Shown piece after piece: positions 1 through 14,200 of a stretch of 64,000 nt of DNA. Positions within the stretch are counted from its first letter, which is position 1, and every line of letters starts with the position of its first letter. Made by a program: the position numbers and the translations under genes. Below the pieces are notes generated by a model. The model ran no database searches, was not told where the DNA came from, and worked only from the letters and a program-made list of their open reading frames with translations. Origin of the DNA: Echiichthys vipera (taxonomy: Eukaryota > Chordata > Actinopteri > Perciformes > Trachinidae); assembly GCA_963691815.1 (NCBI GenBank), contig OY829668.1:1598531-1662530 (forward strand). The letters are read 5' to 3'.

Positions 1-94
1 CAGTACAGGCAGCATCTGCCAGTTTTATTCATCCCTTAACTTCAGTTGAAGAAGCATTACCACTGTTAAAGAATATAAATATACATGCTGAGTA

Positions 95-616
95 CTCACT
101 ATACATCTCATCTCATCTTCAGCCTCTTATCCGGGGTCGGGTCGCGGGGGTAGCAGCTTTAGCAGGGGACTCCAAACTTCCCTTTCCCGGGCCACATTAA
201 CCAGCTCTAACTGGGGGATCCTGAGGTGTTCCCAGGCCAGTGTGGAGATCTAATCCGTCCACCTGGTCCTGGGTCTTCCCCGAGGCCTCCTCCCAGCTGG
301 ACGTGCCTGGAACACCTCCCTAGGGAGGCGCCCAGGGTTCATCCTTACCAGATGATCCTGAACCACCTCAACTGGCTCCTTTCAACGCAAAGGAGCAGCG
401 GCTCTACTCCGAGTTCCTCACGGATGGCTGAACTTCTCCCCCTCTCTCTAAGGGAGACTCCAGACCCCCTCCTGAGGAAACACATTTAGGCCGCTTGTAC
501 CCGTGACCTCGTTTTTTGGGTCATGACCCAGCTTTCATGACCACAGGTGAGGGTAGGAACCAAGATTGACCGATAGATTGAGAGCTTTGCCTTCCGGCTC
601 AGCTCTCTTTTCGTCA
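95..616 (-). mobile_element. 3' end of a non-LTR retrotransposon (LINE), degenerate
   Basis: Read on the minus strand this resembles the last part of a fish LINE ORF2 and its 3' tail. The same sequence recurs on the plus strand at 14276-14565, where conceptual translation gives the motif [15 protein letters not shown], typical of the ORF2 C-terminus of a widespread teleost LINE. Two shorter copies lie at 15637-15715 and 55938-56176. The 3' end is a GATGA-type simple tail, which recalls Rex3/RTE elements, but the family assignment is from memory. The copy is 5'-truncated and not intact. It lies 3' of gk. Confidence 0.7.
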
Positions 617-2504
617 CAAAGAAGACAACATATAATATACCCATAAAATGCTTAAATCAGTCAGAGGATAGCCCGTCTAAAGCACTCATAGTAGTAAAAA
701 GTCATAGTAATTACAAAATATAATGTCCAATGCACTCATGTGCCACCCTGTGTTCAAATGAGGAAATGCAGGTAAACAATAAAACAAACCTCTACATTAG
801 TGCTTACATAAATGATGTTCATTAATAATGTCTTATAAGAACTTACTGGTCAGGCTGTACGCCATCTGTAGGAAGGGAAAGACCCAATGAACACTAAACT
901 GAAGTGCAAGTATTGAATCCCTTGTGTCTGTTGTGAGCACGGCCCCGTCAACAGCTCCTGTGTGTTGGGGTGTCTCCCCTAAAGAGGCAGGAGGTGCTTG
1001 GCTTTGGTCCAAACACAGGGACTGACGTTGGTCACTGAGAAAAGAAGTAGATTTGCAGAAATGATGGACACTGAAAGTTCTGTTTATGTTGCTGTGTGCA
1101 GTGATCTGCCAGTTTGATCATTTATTATCTTTAAAGACAGTTGGCAGCACATAAAACCAGTGGTAGAAGATAACTAAGGACGTTTACATGACATTTTTGA
1201 GGTACTTTACTTTATTTAATGCTATTTTATACTTCTTCGCTGCACTTTGAAAGCCAATATTGTACTTTTTTACTCCACACTTTCGCTTTAAAACACGGGT
1301 GGCCAAACGTCTGTGACTGTGGCTCATAATTATAATCATATATTTATTTATTTATAACTAACAACAACAGCAGGGATATTTTCCTTTGTATAATGATGTG
1401 AATATGTACATCTATGTTAGGCGGATTTAAGTTGAATTATTTTGTTTATGTTGGGTACTTTACTTTTATTTTCATACATTCATTTATCTCTGTTTGAGTT
1501 TCTCTCTTGTTGAATTGGTTGGATAAAGAAAACTTATAAAACAGCCTATGTTGAAATATCTTTACGTAAAAAAGGATTAAGGAACCTTTACCAGCTGATG
1601 AACACAATGTATCAATAATTATAATTTAGTTATATATATTTTTTTCTGAAATGACACTTTCTACACTTCTACTTCTTCCACCGCTGCATCGAACCAAAGT
1701 ACACCAACAAAACTCAGAACTAAATAAGTTTATTTTTCATGACATTTACTCTCCAATAAAAAACGTTTCCTTACATAAGAGGTGGCGACATGAACGCGTT
1801 TGCTTCCTCATTACATGTCAAACAGAGCAGGACTGCTGTACCTTATTCCCCCCGCGGACGAGCTGAAGCGATGACGTGCGGAGCGAGGAGCAAAAGGGTG
1901 GAGACACGTTTTCAAACCACTTCACAGTTTAAAGGTCTTACGTGAAAACTCATTTCAGTCTCTACTTTGATGTTTCGCAGCTTCTCTCCTCAAGATGTCT
2001 TTTCCCTTTCATTCATGAACATCCATTATTATGATGTTTAAATCCCAAAAGAGACTGTGAGCCTTCGTCATTTCAGTTCAGCTACACAGGGAAAACACCT
2101 CTTAAACTAAATTACCTCCACTTTTCGTCAAGTATGACAAATATTTGTCGACAGCATAAATAGACATTTGTTAACTTGCTTCTTCCCCCGCCGTTACTTT
2201 TTAAAGAATTTGTCTTTATGGTTTTAGAAATCTCCCTTTTAAATCAAAATAATTGAATCACACCAAAATGCAGAACTCAAACATTTCACTGCGATAAAGC
2301 ATGAAGCACCTTCACTGAGTAAACTTTAAACAATGCATATAAAAGGTTTGCAATATGCGTGTAGTGGAAGTTCATCCAACTCTTCTTTTAGAACATTTCA
2401 GGTTGGGAACTACACTAAATCGTTGGCTAGAGCGACAAAACGTGTGGTTTCTACTCATAAATGATGAAAAAGGATCACATCAAGGGGTCATCAGAAGACA
2501 TAGA
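617..2504. other. Non-genic region downstream of gk
   Basis: About 1.9 kb of AT-rich sequence with scattered stop codons in all frames and no open frame that looks coding. I see no RNA gene and no clear repeat other than short T- and A-rich runs. It lies beyond the gk stop codon and beyond the minisatellite, so it may include distal gk 3' flank. AATAAA hexamers on the minus strand exist near 1729 and 1210, but nothing links them to gk. Confidence 0.5.
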
Positions 2505-3800
2505 TGACAAGTTTGTGTTGTTTTAAGCTTCCTGGCATCAAAAAACACAAACGAGATTACAAGTTTGTGTTGTTTTAAGCTCCCTGGCATAAAAAAACAC
2601 AAACTAGATTACAAGTTTGTGTTGTTTTAAGCTTCCTGGCATAAAAAAACACAAACTAGATTACAAGTTTGTGTTGTTTTAAGCTTCCTGGTATAAAAAA
2701 ACACAAACTAGATTACAAGTTTGTGTTGTTTTAAGCTTCCTGGCATCAAAAAACACAAACTAGATTACAAGTTTGTGTCGTTTTAAGCTTCCTGGCATCA
2801 AAAAACACAAACTAGATTACAAGTTTGTGTTGTTTTAAGCGTCCTGGCATCAAAAAAACACAAACTAGATTACAAGTTTGTGTTGTTTTAAGCTTCCTGG
2901 TATAAAAAAACACAAACTAGATTACAAGTTTGTGTTGTTTTAAGCTTCCTGGCATCAAAAAACACAAACTAGATTACAAGTTTGTGTCGTTTTAAGCTTC
3001 CTGGCATCAAAAAACACAAACTAGATTACAAGTTTGTGTTGTTTTAAGCGTCCTGGCATCAAAAAAACACAAACTAGATTACAAGTTTGTGTTGTTTTAA
3101 GCTTCCTGGCATTAAAAAACACAAACTAGATTACAAGTTTGTGTCGTTTTAAGCTTCCTGGCATTAAAAAACACAAACTAGATTACAAGTTTGTGTTGTT
3201 TTAAGCTTCCTGGTATAAAAAAACACAAACTAGATTACAAGTTTGTGTTGTTTTAAGCTTCCTGGTATAAAAAAACACAAACTAGATTACAAGTTTGTGT
3301 TGTTTTAAGCCTCCTGGCATTAAAAAACACAAACTAGATTACAAGTTTGTGTTGTTTTAAGCTTCCTGGCATCAAAAAAACACAAACTAGATTACAAGTT
3401 TGTGTTGTTTTAAGCTTCCTGGTATAAAAAAACACAAACTAGATTACAAGTTTGTGTTGTTTTAAGCTTCCTGGTATAAAAAAACACAAACTAGATTACA
3501 AGTTTGTGTTGTTTTAAGCTTCCTGGCATTAAAAAACACAAACTAGATTACAAGTTTGTGTCGTTTTAAGCTTCCTGGTATAAAAAAACACAAACTAGAT
3601 TACAAGTTTGTGTTGTTTTAAGCTTCCTGGTATAAAAAAACACAAACTAGATTACAAGTTTGTGTTGTTTTAAGCTTCCTGGTATAAAAAAACACAAACT
3701 AGATTACAAGTTTGTGTTGTTTTAAGCTTCCTGGCATTAAAAAACACAAACTAGATTACAAGTTTGTGTTGTTTTAAGCTTCCTGGCATCAAAAAAACAT
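2505..3800. repeat. 52-bp minisatellite, 25 copies, each unit an imperfect hairpin
   Basis: Twenty-five consecutive copies of a 52-bp unit run head to tail. Each unit contains the arm AGTTTGTGTTGTTTT, a short spacer with the HindIII hexamer AAGCTT, and the complementary arm AAAAAACACAAACT, followed by AGATTAC. Copies differ at a few fixed positions (GTTG/GTCG, GCTTCC/GCGTCC, GGCATC/GGTATA/GGCATT), and neighbouring copies share the same variant combinations, which suggests unequal exchange in blocks. It lies about 0.7 kb downstream of the gk stop codon. No open frame crosses it. Confidence 0.97.
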
Positions 3801-4499
3801 TTGGGTCTATAAAATAAATCACTTCAGTGTCCGTCCCTTAATTAACTTCATAGTTGTTTTCTAGCTTTGGGAGAATGTTTAATGTTGTGCCACAGAAATG
3901 TACAAATGTGTATTTCTGTGTGTTCATCCCAAGAATTCACATTCATAACCGCCCTTCGTCGCACGTTTCCTCTTTACGCAATGCATATTTTTAGTTTAAT
4001 AACATGACAGCATGCACGACGACGTGTTCTGTGTCATAATCCCGACTGTTAGAAAAATAATATATTAGACTCTGTTAGTACACAGCTCCCACGAGACATA
4101 ACGGAAATATAAAGTGCTCTGTAGCTCATAGTTCAGTGTCCGGCAACCAAAAAAACACAGACGACAAGTGACGCAAAGAGAACGTCGGTGGAGTTTCTAC
4201 GTAAACACGCTCAGAAATTCACACCGCATCAACACAGTGAAAAAGAAATACCGCACACACACTCCTGCTAAAATGAACCTCTGATGTACCAACCGCAATG
4301 CATTTAAATAATAAAGAAAAAGTCCCATTAGTCAGTTCAAACTTGTCCTGGTTTTCCCGGGAAGATTCAGCAGGTGTTTCTCCTGGAATGCCTTTTTTAG
4401 GGGGGGATGTAGTGCAACCGAGAGTACACGTGGTGGTCCAGTGTGAAGAGCGCTTGTTTCCACTTTCCTCTGTGCTTTAACGCCTCCGGGAGTCCAAGC
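3801..4499 (-). other. Probable gk 3' UTR and flank
   Basis: This 0.7 kb lies between the gk stop codon and the minisatellite. Minus-strand ATTAAA-type hexamers (TTTAAT on the plus strand) are present near 3875 and 3995 and are possible polyadenylation signals; no canonical AATAAA was seen on the minus strand here. No coding potential is seen. The exact transcript end cannot be set from sequence alone. Confidence 0.4.
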
Positions 4500-7400
4500 C
4501 TAAGCCTTTCCTGAAAAATAACAAAGAAACAAACTCAAATTAATTGATTTGCTTTGTCACTTCCCACTGACACCTCGATCACCACGTGCATTTAAAACTT
4601 AAAAGAAAATGAGGAGTAGGCTTCATACACACTGACCTGCGAGGTACCTTGCACCGACTAACATCAACATGCTGCCCATGATGTAGAAACCCAGGGGGAC
4701 GCTGCTGAAGATGCTACTTTCACCTTTTGGTTGTCCGAACACAGAAGAGCAACACAGACGGGAGAGACAGAAGATTAATCTACTGGTGTTCTGTGAGCTT
4801 GTCGGGACGGAGGCTAAACAACGCTCCGGAGTTGGGCTAAACTTTGACGAGGGTAAACCTGACATGGCCATTTTAAAAGAGGTCCCTTGACCTCTGACCT
4901 CAAGATATCTGAAAGATAATGGGTTCTACGGAGACCCGGGAGTCTCCTCTTAGAAGATAATCCCAGGCAGTTTGGGGCAAACACATGCGGTTTTTCTCCT
5001 GCGGTACAAATGTGTTGTTTTAGCCTTTTCTTATTTGAATGTTTCTGCATAGGACAGGATGATTGAGACTCTTTCTTTTAAGAATCTACACACACTTATA
5101 TGGGCCAACAAAAATAACATTCATTTTGAAAGAGAGTACAAATACAATAACCATGATAGGCTGATAAGTCCTACATCTGTTTAATGTTTCTATTTGAAAG
5201 TCCGGCCCCCGCAGTGTCTGCTTAGTTGATGACCCGGATTTAAAGGGCAGAGCTGCAGCAAAGAGACTCAAAGAGGACTCTGCTTTTGCATTAATAGTAA
5301 TATTGTGGTCTACGTCTATTTAGATGGGCCGTGACTGCAGAAGACTGATTTAACAAACGCTCAATGTTTCCTACCGTTCCCGTTCCCGGCAGGCTCCGTC
5401 GTCTCCCAGTTCATGGATTTCTGAACGGCCTTCTTCCATCGAGCGTACCGAAACTCGCTCTCTGCAGATGCACAGACACACTTTTACTTTGCAACGGCCG
5501 CTGAAGACACTTGTTTTTTTCATCTCTCCCTGCAGCAGCTCACCGTACCTTCAGGGTTGATCTGAGGCTCAAACTTCTCCGAGGTGACTTCACTCAGGTC
5601 CTCCGGGCTCAGGCTCCACACACTCACACCCTCTGCGGATCCGGCTGCCATCGCTGCACCCAGAGCTGTGGTCTCGGGCATGGACGGCTTCACTGGAAAT
5701 AACAATAATGATCTGAATAACAGCAACTGACTGCAAGCTTTATGACATTCTTTGCTGTAAAAACTTTTTATCGTATGCAAGAATCATGTCTCCAGCTCAA
5801 AACACCCAGTAGGTTTGGGCTGCTGGTGTGTACAGGTTTGCTCTGGACCCCAGTTTGGTCACTGCCAGAGTTGTTTGTTATTTAGCCACAGTCTGACTCA
5901 CTGACTACCCTGAAGACATGATGAGAAATGAAATGAACGTCTTACCAACAGGAATACAGAGGATGTCTGCCTGCAGCTGCATCAGCAGTTTGTTAGACGT
6001 CATCCCTCCGTCCACCTGGAGCTGAGTCAGGGGGATGCCGCTGTCCTGATTCATTGCGTCCATTATCTGCATTAAAAAAAAAGATCACAACTATTACACA
6101 AATACGTGCATCTAACTGAATAACTCATGAGAAATAGCAGTTATTCAGCTCCAAAGTGCTCCAGGACTTTTCTCTGATGATCCCTTTGAGGAGGAGAGAG
6201 CGCTCACCTCCCGTGTCTGGAAACACACAGCCTCCAGTGCGGCGAACGCGACGTGTCTCTTGTTTGTAAACTGAGTCAACCCACAGATGATCCTGGGAGT
6301 CAGAGAAAGATGGGAGTGAACAAGAGAGTCACACTCATTTCCGAACACACCACAGAGCACTTCCCGGTTCTTACCCTCTCGCGCTGGGCTCCCAGTAAGG
6401 TGCATAAAGACCCGAGAACGCGGGAACAAAATAACAACCGTAAGAGGTGCCGACTGACGCCGCTAACTTCTCTGCACCGGGAAAGAAACAGAAGGGAACA
6501 ACATTAAGTCAATTACAATACAGACAAGAGATCACTACTTGATTCTTGATATGATTCTCTAAATACAGACCCATCTGGGGATATTAAAACTGGCTTTGAA
6601 CAGATTTAGCATCTTTAACTGATTGCTTTAACTGTCCTTTTATAAATAATTAGCCATTAATCAACATTAAACTAAACCAGGGTCCTAAAGATGTCATAGG
6701 TCACATCTGATTTGTCTACAAAGACCAGCAGCAGCAGCACGTACCGAGCTCTTCAGACGAGCTGATGATCCCCAGATTGTCCTGCAGCCAACGAACCACA
6801 GCTCCTGCAATGGCCACAGAGCCCTGACAGGAAGTAGCAGAAGATTTGTAGCGTCCGCAGATTACATCCAAACATTCCAGTCTTAAATAACATATGTAGT
6901 GAGGACTTTGACAGGTGTGGGAATAATGGTGTATTTAAGACACTGTACAGTACCTCTAGTGCATAACAGGCAGGTTTGTCCCGACCGAGTTTGTACGCCA
7001 CAGTTGTCAGAAGGCCGTGGTCGGACATTACAGGCTGCAAAACAAGACAAACGCCACTGTACGGAGTGCAATGTGCGCAGGGATGTCCCCGTAAACATAC
7101 AAATATTAAATATTGTACCTTGACTCCTGTGTTTCGCAAGAGAAAGCAGCCAGTCCCATACCTGAAACGCATAATAGATCCAACCGTTAGTTGAATTTCA
7201 GAGGAGAACCCACAGATTTTGAAGATCTAAAACACACAAAAGCCACTGACGTGTTTTTGGCCTGCCCGTCCTGGAAACACATCTGTCCAACCAGCGCTGC
7301 CGACTGATCCCCAAGACACTGGTTTTAAGATGCACAAAACGATCAGTGCAAATTCACAGCGAAGCACATTAAGTACATGGAAGGTAAAATAGAGACAAAC

Positions 7401-8187
7401 CTACCCCTGAAATGGGGATCCCCGAAAGAGCTCCAGATTTCTGCCAAAGGAAAAGATGAACTTTGATGTTTAATGTTGAAGAAGTCGCATTAAAAAGAAC
7501 ATTTCTTCTGTGATGTTTTGGCTTGTGACCGCATCGTCGCCTTACGTACAATCATGAGATATAAAATAGAGAGATTAAAGCAATTTAGATTTGATAGGTT
7601 ACAGGGAGATATCTGACCTTTGCGTCCGTTTACTTTATAAAGAAATAACCATTTTATTCAGGAATAGTACGTTACAAATAACATGAATGGATAAAACCAT
7701 GATCTTGTGCAAACATATTCCTGGATAAAATATAAAAACTAACAATATATCAACAGAAAAACTCACCAATGAGTCACCAATGGACACACATCTACATTTG
7801 AATCACTATGAGCTACTTGAACACTGAAAACAAAGGGGCATGACTCGTTATTTGACTCCATGAAGCCAAATAACAAAACTACACCCATCTGAATACTCTC
7901 AGTTTTTTCCCATGAAGCATTTCTGTCACAGTGACGGGACTCGAGGGGGAGTGTGAGCCTGTGTAAAGGGAAACGTCTTCACTGAGGCTTTTTTTTTTCG
8001 TGATGCTTTTAAAGACAGTTGGTGAAATAGAAGTGTGCCAAAGAGTGAAGAGATTTAGGGACGTTGCAGAGGAAGGCGGCCTGTCGGGAGAGCGGCGGCG
8101 GGGGGGCGTCAATGACAACCAGCCGACTGGCATGCCACAACGCAAGCAATGAGGGGCGGGGAGCAGCCAGTACATTTCCAACAGAGT

Positions 8188-8224
<37 letters not shown>

Positions 8225-11200
8225 TGTGTGTGTGTGTGTGTGTGTGTCTGTGTGTGTGTTTACTGGGTCCAAAATGACAGAATAAAGGTGAGTGAATGCC
8301 GTCTTTTGTACACTGGATGTTTTGTGTCGTGTATCACAAACATTAGTCTGTGGTTGGAGCTGAAATGACTGATTTGATATGAAGACAGCTGCAGCTTTTT
8401 ATTAATAATGGTGTTAAACTAATTCGATCTATTCATCCATCTATCCATCTATCCATCTATATATCCATCCAGCCATCCACCAATCTATATATCCATCTAT
8501 CCATCCATCTATCCATCCATCTATCCATCCATCTATATATCTATCCATCATCTATAAACCCTTCCATCTATCCATCTATCTATCCATCCATCCATCTATC
8601 CATCTATCTATCCATCCATCCATCTATCCATCTATCTATCCATCCATCCATCTATCTATCTATCCATCCATCCATCTATCCATCTATCTATCCATCCATC
8701 CATCTATCCATCCATCTATCCATCATCTATAAACCCTTCCATCCATCCATCTACCCATCCATCCATCTATCCATCCATCTACCCATCCATCCATCTATCA
8801 ACCCATCCATCCATCCATCCATCCATCCATCCATATATCCATATATCCATCTATCCATCCATCCATCTCTCATGGGTTTTAAAGCGCCACTTTATTCAAA
8901 TATGTTATGTTAAATATGTTTTGCTGCAAAAAAAGAAACTATAATTTTTGTTTAACCTCATCAGGACAACTAAACATGTCATGTTGGACACTGAGTGAGG
9001 TAGATATTTGTTATAGGAAAGCTTTTCATTTGAATATTTTGGTTTTTGCTTCGTGTGCTGCAGAAAAGCTGTAATAAAAACGTTAAACTCCTCCTTCCAC
9101 CACATCAAAATGCACCAAAAGCTGTAACTAAACCAACTAAATGAAAACCTCAGCTACCGAAACATTCGCCTCCTTATGAATCTTGGAAATGCACTTTGTG
9201 ATGGCGTATTCGCCGTGGCAACGGAGAAGCAGGATGGGTTGCTTTGCGTGATGAGGAAAACAGTGATGGCGAGTGTTACTTACCCGGCTAGAACATATTT
9301 TCTACCAGTGAGAGAGGAGACACAATGGCACACGGATAAACACGCCTAGAATAAGTTCTCAGTCAACGTTCATGCAATTAAAACAGACACACTCCACTGT
9401 TTCAACACTGGACACAGCAATGAATCAGTAGGGTCAAACGTAAACACTCATTATAGTGGAATTGTACGTAGGACAGTCTGTGTATTCACGCATGCTCACC
9501 ATGAGACCGTAGATTTCTGAAGAGCTCCTCACTCTGGGTAAGATCTCCATGGGGATGCCAAAATATCTGACGGGAGTCAGAGGAAAGAGCACATTAGACG
9601 TGTTCTGTGGTGTAAAGACATGAAAACTAATGTAAACAATAGATACAAAGCAAACGCTTAGTGCCGTTTTGCACCGTTATGATTTACAACTATATATGTG
9701 TGTGTGTGTATATGTGTGTGTGTATGTATATATATATATATATATATATGTGTGATTTTTATTCTGCTGCGTTTATCAGAGAGTCATGGGTCTGTGTAGC
9801 TTCAGCCTTGTCTTCGACGTCTTTGAGGGTGTTTTCCTAATCGTAAACACACCTTTTCCTACAGGCACATGTTTGGTTTTTACTCAATAGTGACAGAAGG
9901 TAAAGTAGGTTTTGGTGGATTCGACCCGGGGAAAGTGTTATTTGTGTGCCAAGGACACGGAGCCCTCACCAGGAACGGGTGGAACAAAAAACAAGTTTTC
10001 ATCTTCATTATTTATTTGTTGTTTTAGGAATCTTTGGTTCCCAAATTCTTGATTTTCTTGTCATTTTGGAGCAATTTTTATACGGTCCCCTCATGATGCT
10101 TTTCTTTCTCCTGCAGCTTGATTGGTTTCATATCACCTACAGGTCGGCTGTGTTGCCGTAGTAACCTTGTTCTCATTTGTATATATTAATATATTTGATT
10201 TTAGAAAGTGAGATAATAATCTGGAAACTACTCAGATTAAGTTCCAGACTGCGTAGGAACCCTGTGGCGTGCATTTCAAAGTGACGGCCGTCATACTTGC
10301 AAAGTTCTGGGTCCCAGTCCAAAGTGTGGATGTTGAACAGCATGGTTCTGCTGGCGTTGGTCACATCTGTGCAGTGGACTCCGCCGGACTTGCCTCCTGT
10401 TAAACACTGTGGTTGGACAGCCCTCATTAACCTCATTAACACACACACAGAAACACATACACACACACACGTCGGCTCAAGACTGTCACATCTAAACGAA
10501 CTGTTCACTCACCCAAATGAGCCAGGAGTCCACGGTGCCGAACATGGCCCGGTGAGACACCACGGCCTCATGGACCTCGTCCACGTTGTCCATCAGCCAG
10601 CGGAGCTTCACCGCGCTGAAGTAAGTGCTGATGGGGAGCCCCGTTTTATGCTGCGGGACGACAACGCCGTTAAACAGCTCTGCTTGTGCCATCAAAGTGC
10701 GTTTTTTTAATTTTTTTTAAACGGCAACGTCAGTTCTACCTTTTCCAGAAGTCAAATTGGAGCAGCTCACCTTTAAGTGGTTCTTGTTCCTTCCTGGCGT
10801 TTTGTTGATTAGCCGTTCGACTGTGGACTGAGTCCGCAGGTCCAGCCAGACTGAAGGAGAAACGCAAAGAGCTCAAGTCCAACATGTGCTGCGTGGCTGC
10901 GTCTACATCTACACTGCGTGCATATATACAGTATATGTGTATATATATATATACATGTTTGATTATACAGAAGTTTATTTATACCCCGATACATGTATTC
11001 TCTTTTTTCAGTGCATTTTCCATTGTCAGCATTACGTTGAGTACATGTCTGATTTGTTGTATTTGATATTTTTGTGTAATTGTTAAAAAAACAGCTAACT
11101 TTTTAGTTTTTTTAAGTAAGTATTATGTATTTAATTGTCTGTTTTTTATTTGAGTTTGTTTGTACTCTCGTTGATTTATTTATTAACTATGTCACCAGTG

Positions 11201-14200
11201 TGCTGTGCTGTCGTATACTTTGTATCTGTGTACATTTAAATTGTTCAATAAAAGAAATGCAAACACAAAAAGAAGTGTCTTTCAAAATGATTCATCTTTA
11301 TCAAATTAAATTAAGACGATGTAGATCTGACGTGTGCCTTTTGTGACCCCCGGACTGTTTTTCATCTGATCTATGAATGTGAATATACCTGAAACCTGTG
11401 CAAAGATATGTGTAATACCTACATTTACGCTGCGTGCACTAGTAAAGAACGTCAGGTGACGCATAAATAGAGAAGACACGTTACCGATTGCGTTGTAGAG
11501 GGGCTCCCCTGTCTCTTTGTCCCACACAAGCGTGGTCTCTCTTTGGTTGGTCACTCCGATAGCTGCACAGATTCAAGCATTTCCACAGGTCTTTACACCG
11601 CAGACGCCTCACAGAGACGAAGTAAAGCTGACAGCGTTACATACCTTTAATGTTGGAGATGTCGATGTTGAGCTGGGTGAGCTTCTCACACGTCCGCTCC
11701 ATGCACTCATACACCGACTGCAGAATCTCTTTGGGGTCCTCCTCCACCCACCTGAAAATCCACACAGAATAAGACCGACATGTTCTGAATTGTGCGTCTT
11801 TTAAGGATCCTGTATCACTCACCCTTCTTTGGGGAAGCTCTGTTTGATCTCCACCTGATGGTGGCTGAGGAGCTCGGCTGTTTTTGAGTTGAACACCTTC
11901 AGAGAGAGAAGAGAGAGAATCGGAGCTTCAGCGAACAACACGACCTCATTTACATTCATAGATTCATTCAGAGGAAGCTGAAAGAGCATGAAGTCACTGG
12001 AACGCCTCTAAGGGCGCACTCACACTGTCCATCCGTACCACGCCCCAGCACGTTTTAAGGCTAAAGCCTGGTTCCTTTGACCAGTGAGTGCAACCGTACC
12101 GCGTCTAGGAGCAGTGCGCTTGCCGGTCACGGCCTGTTTGGGAGAGGTGGGCTTTAGTAAAGCATGTTTGCACGTGTACGAGCACGAGCGTGCTACATAG
12201 GAAAAAGAAGGAGGGACCATGCGCGGACATTTCAAACAATGGCGGTGAAAGGTTCACGTTGGTGTGATGCGGAGGTGGAGTGTTTACTGCAGATTTGGTC
12301 GATGAAAAGATTCAAAAACAGTCGACAAGACGCACAAAAACTCCGAGGTCTACGGAAAGATCTGGAAACAAAGCCACGCATCGCCATGACGTCATCAATG
12401 CGTGTGACGTGTTACGGCGTGATGACGTATAGGCAGCAAGAAGCATTCGCCGAGGCCCAGGTAGTGTGAGTACAAACGGGCCTGGAGGGGGGGACAAGGA
12501 CCCTAAAGCACGGGGCACGGTGCGGACGGACAGTGTTAGGGCGCACTCACACTGTCCTTCTGGCCGGGGCCAAAACCGTTTTTTCAGCTAAAGTCTAGTA
12601 CCTTTAAGCAGTGTGAGTGGACCCGCTCCGCGCACAACTGCGGCCAGCGCGCCGTCCACGGCCCACTTGAGAGAGGTGGGCTTTAGCGGAGCCGTTTGCA
12701 CGTGTACGAGCACGAGCGTGCGCATGTGTACGAGCACGAGCCCTACGGCAGTAGCGTTATGTCCGCCTGTTCGGACGTGTAAATAGAAGGACGGACCATG
12801 CGCGGACATTTAAAACAATGGCGGTGAAAGGTTCACGTTGGTGTGATGCGGAGGTGGAGTGTTTACTGCAGATTTGGTCGGATGAAAATATTCAAAAACA
12901 GAGGACAAGACGTACAAAAACGCCGAGGTCTAGGGAAAGATTTGTAAACAAAGCCACACACACGCGATCAATGCGTGTGACGTGTTACGGCGTGATGGCG
13001 TATGGACAGCAAGAAGCATTGGCCGGCCCTGGCAGTGTGAGTACAAACGGGGCTGGGGCGCGGGGGGGAGAGGGAGGGGGGACAAGTACGCTAAAGCCCG
13101 GGTCTCGGTGCGGACGGACAGTGTGAGTGCGCCCTGAGAGCTTCCTCTTTACTCCTTCATCGGGGTTTTCCTTTCAAATAAAACCGTGTTTTCTTTACGT
13201 TCATTATGACTCTGGCAACAGGACACCACTTTAATAATAACGCACGCAAATGAAATCCTTTATTTTCTACTGCAGTGTTATTGTTTAGGCTTTTTGCACG
13301 AACATTAGTTTTACAAAATCTAATAATTATTAATTAACAACGAAAAGAGTTGGAACAACTTTGTCTGAGGTCAAATTCAAGCACTTTAAAAGTCCCTTTT
13401 CAGGCTTTTCCAGCACCGGACAGCTGTGGTAAATTACATATCTCTACGAATACACATTGAAAATGATTATTTCAGGTTTTTTTCATTAAAATCACGTAAA
13501 TATAAATGTATCATGCTATAAACAATAAAGAGAAGTCTAAGCAACTGAAATAGTTTCCTAATACCAGACACATAAGAAATTAAATGAATATTCTATTCTT
13601 TAGCTATTTGTTGTGAAATAAATGCAAATACAATTTCAAGCATATTATCCAAAAATGAAAACACAACATTAAAATTCAGCACTTTCAAAGATTTCAAGCA
13701 TCTGAACAACTTTGAATTAGAATTTTCCCATTTATAAAATGTCTGTCTCATCTAAAGTGTAGAGGTGTGTGGCCGTGTGTGTTTGATTTGAGCTTTCAGA
13801 CAGTTTGAGGTGACTCATGCCAATAATAATAATAATAACAATAATAACAATAATAATAAGTTCTTGGCTCACCCAGACAGTAAATCAAAACACCTGTTCT
13901 CTCATGAAAGAAAGCAAAAAAGACACTTTTGCTTTGCCTGTCAGAGTGAAAAGAATCAGTAAATAATAATAAATAAACCAGATTTCAGAAATTTATGGTG
14001 AAATTAAATAATTTATTTCACGTGAACAATAAAATCACAATCACCTTATGTTTGTCTCATAATCCGTCCACTGCACCTTAGATTATTATATGTATATTAT
14101 TATTTGCACCACAATTAGTCAGCTTCTTTATACAGTTTATTTCTTAGGTATCTTCTACATTACTGCTTTGATGGGTCTGTGTGTAAAGCTGCTGTTACAC

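Noticed and set aside
2505..3800. CRISPR-like array of direct repeats
   Set aside because: The units are contiguous 52-mers without unique spacers, in a vertebrate genome; it is a minisatellite.
4477..4510. Longer gk C-terminus [10 protein letters not shown]
   Set aside because: It is in the wrong frame after splicing from the 4637-4723 exon; the correct phase stops at 4500-4502.
8009..8368. Cys-Val and Thr-His frames near 8.2 kb
   Set aside because: TG microsatellite translations inside a gk intron.
12164..13126. Two related open frames as a host Myb-like gene pair
   Set aside because: They lie between transposon-type inverted termini and decay after about 25 residues.
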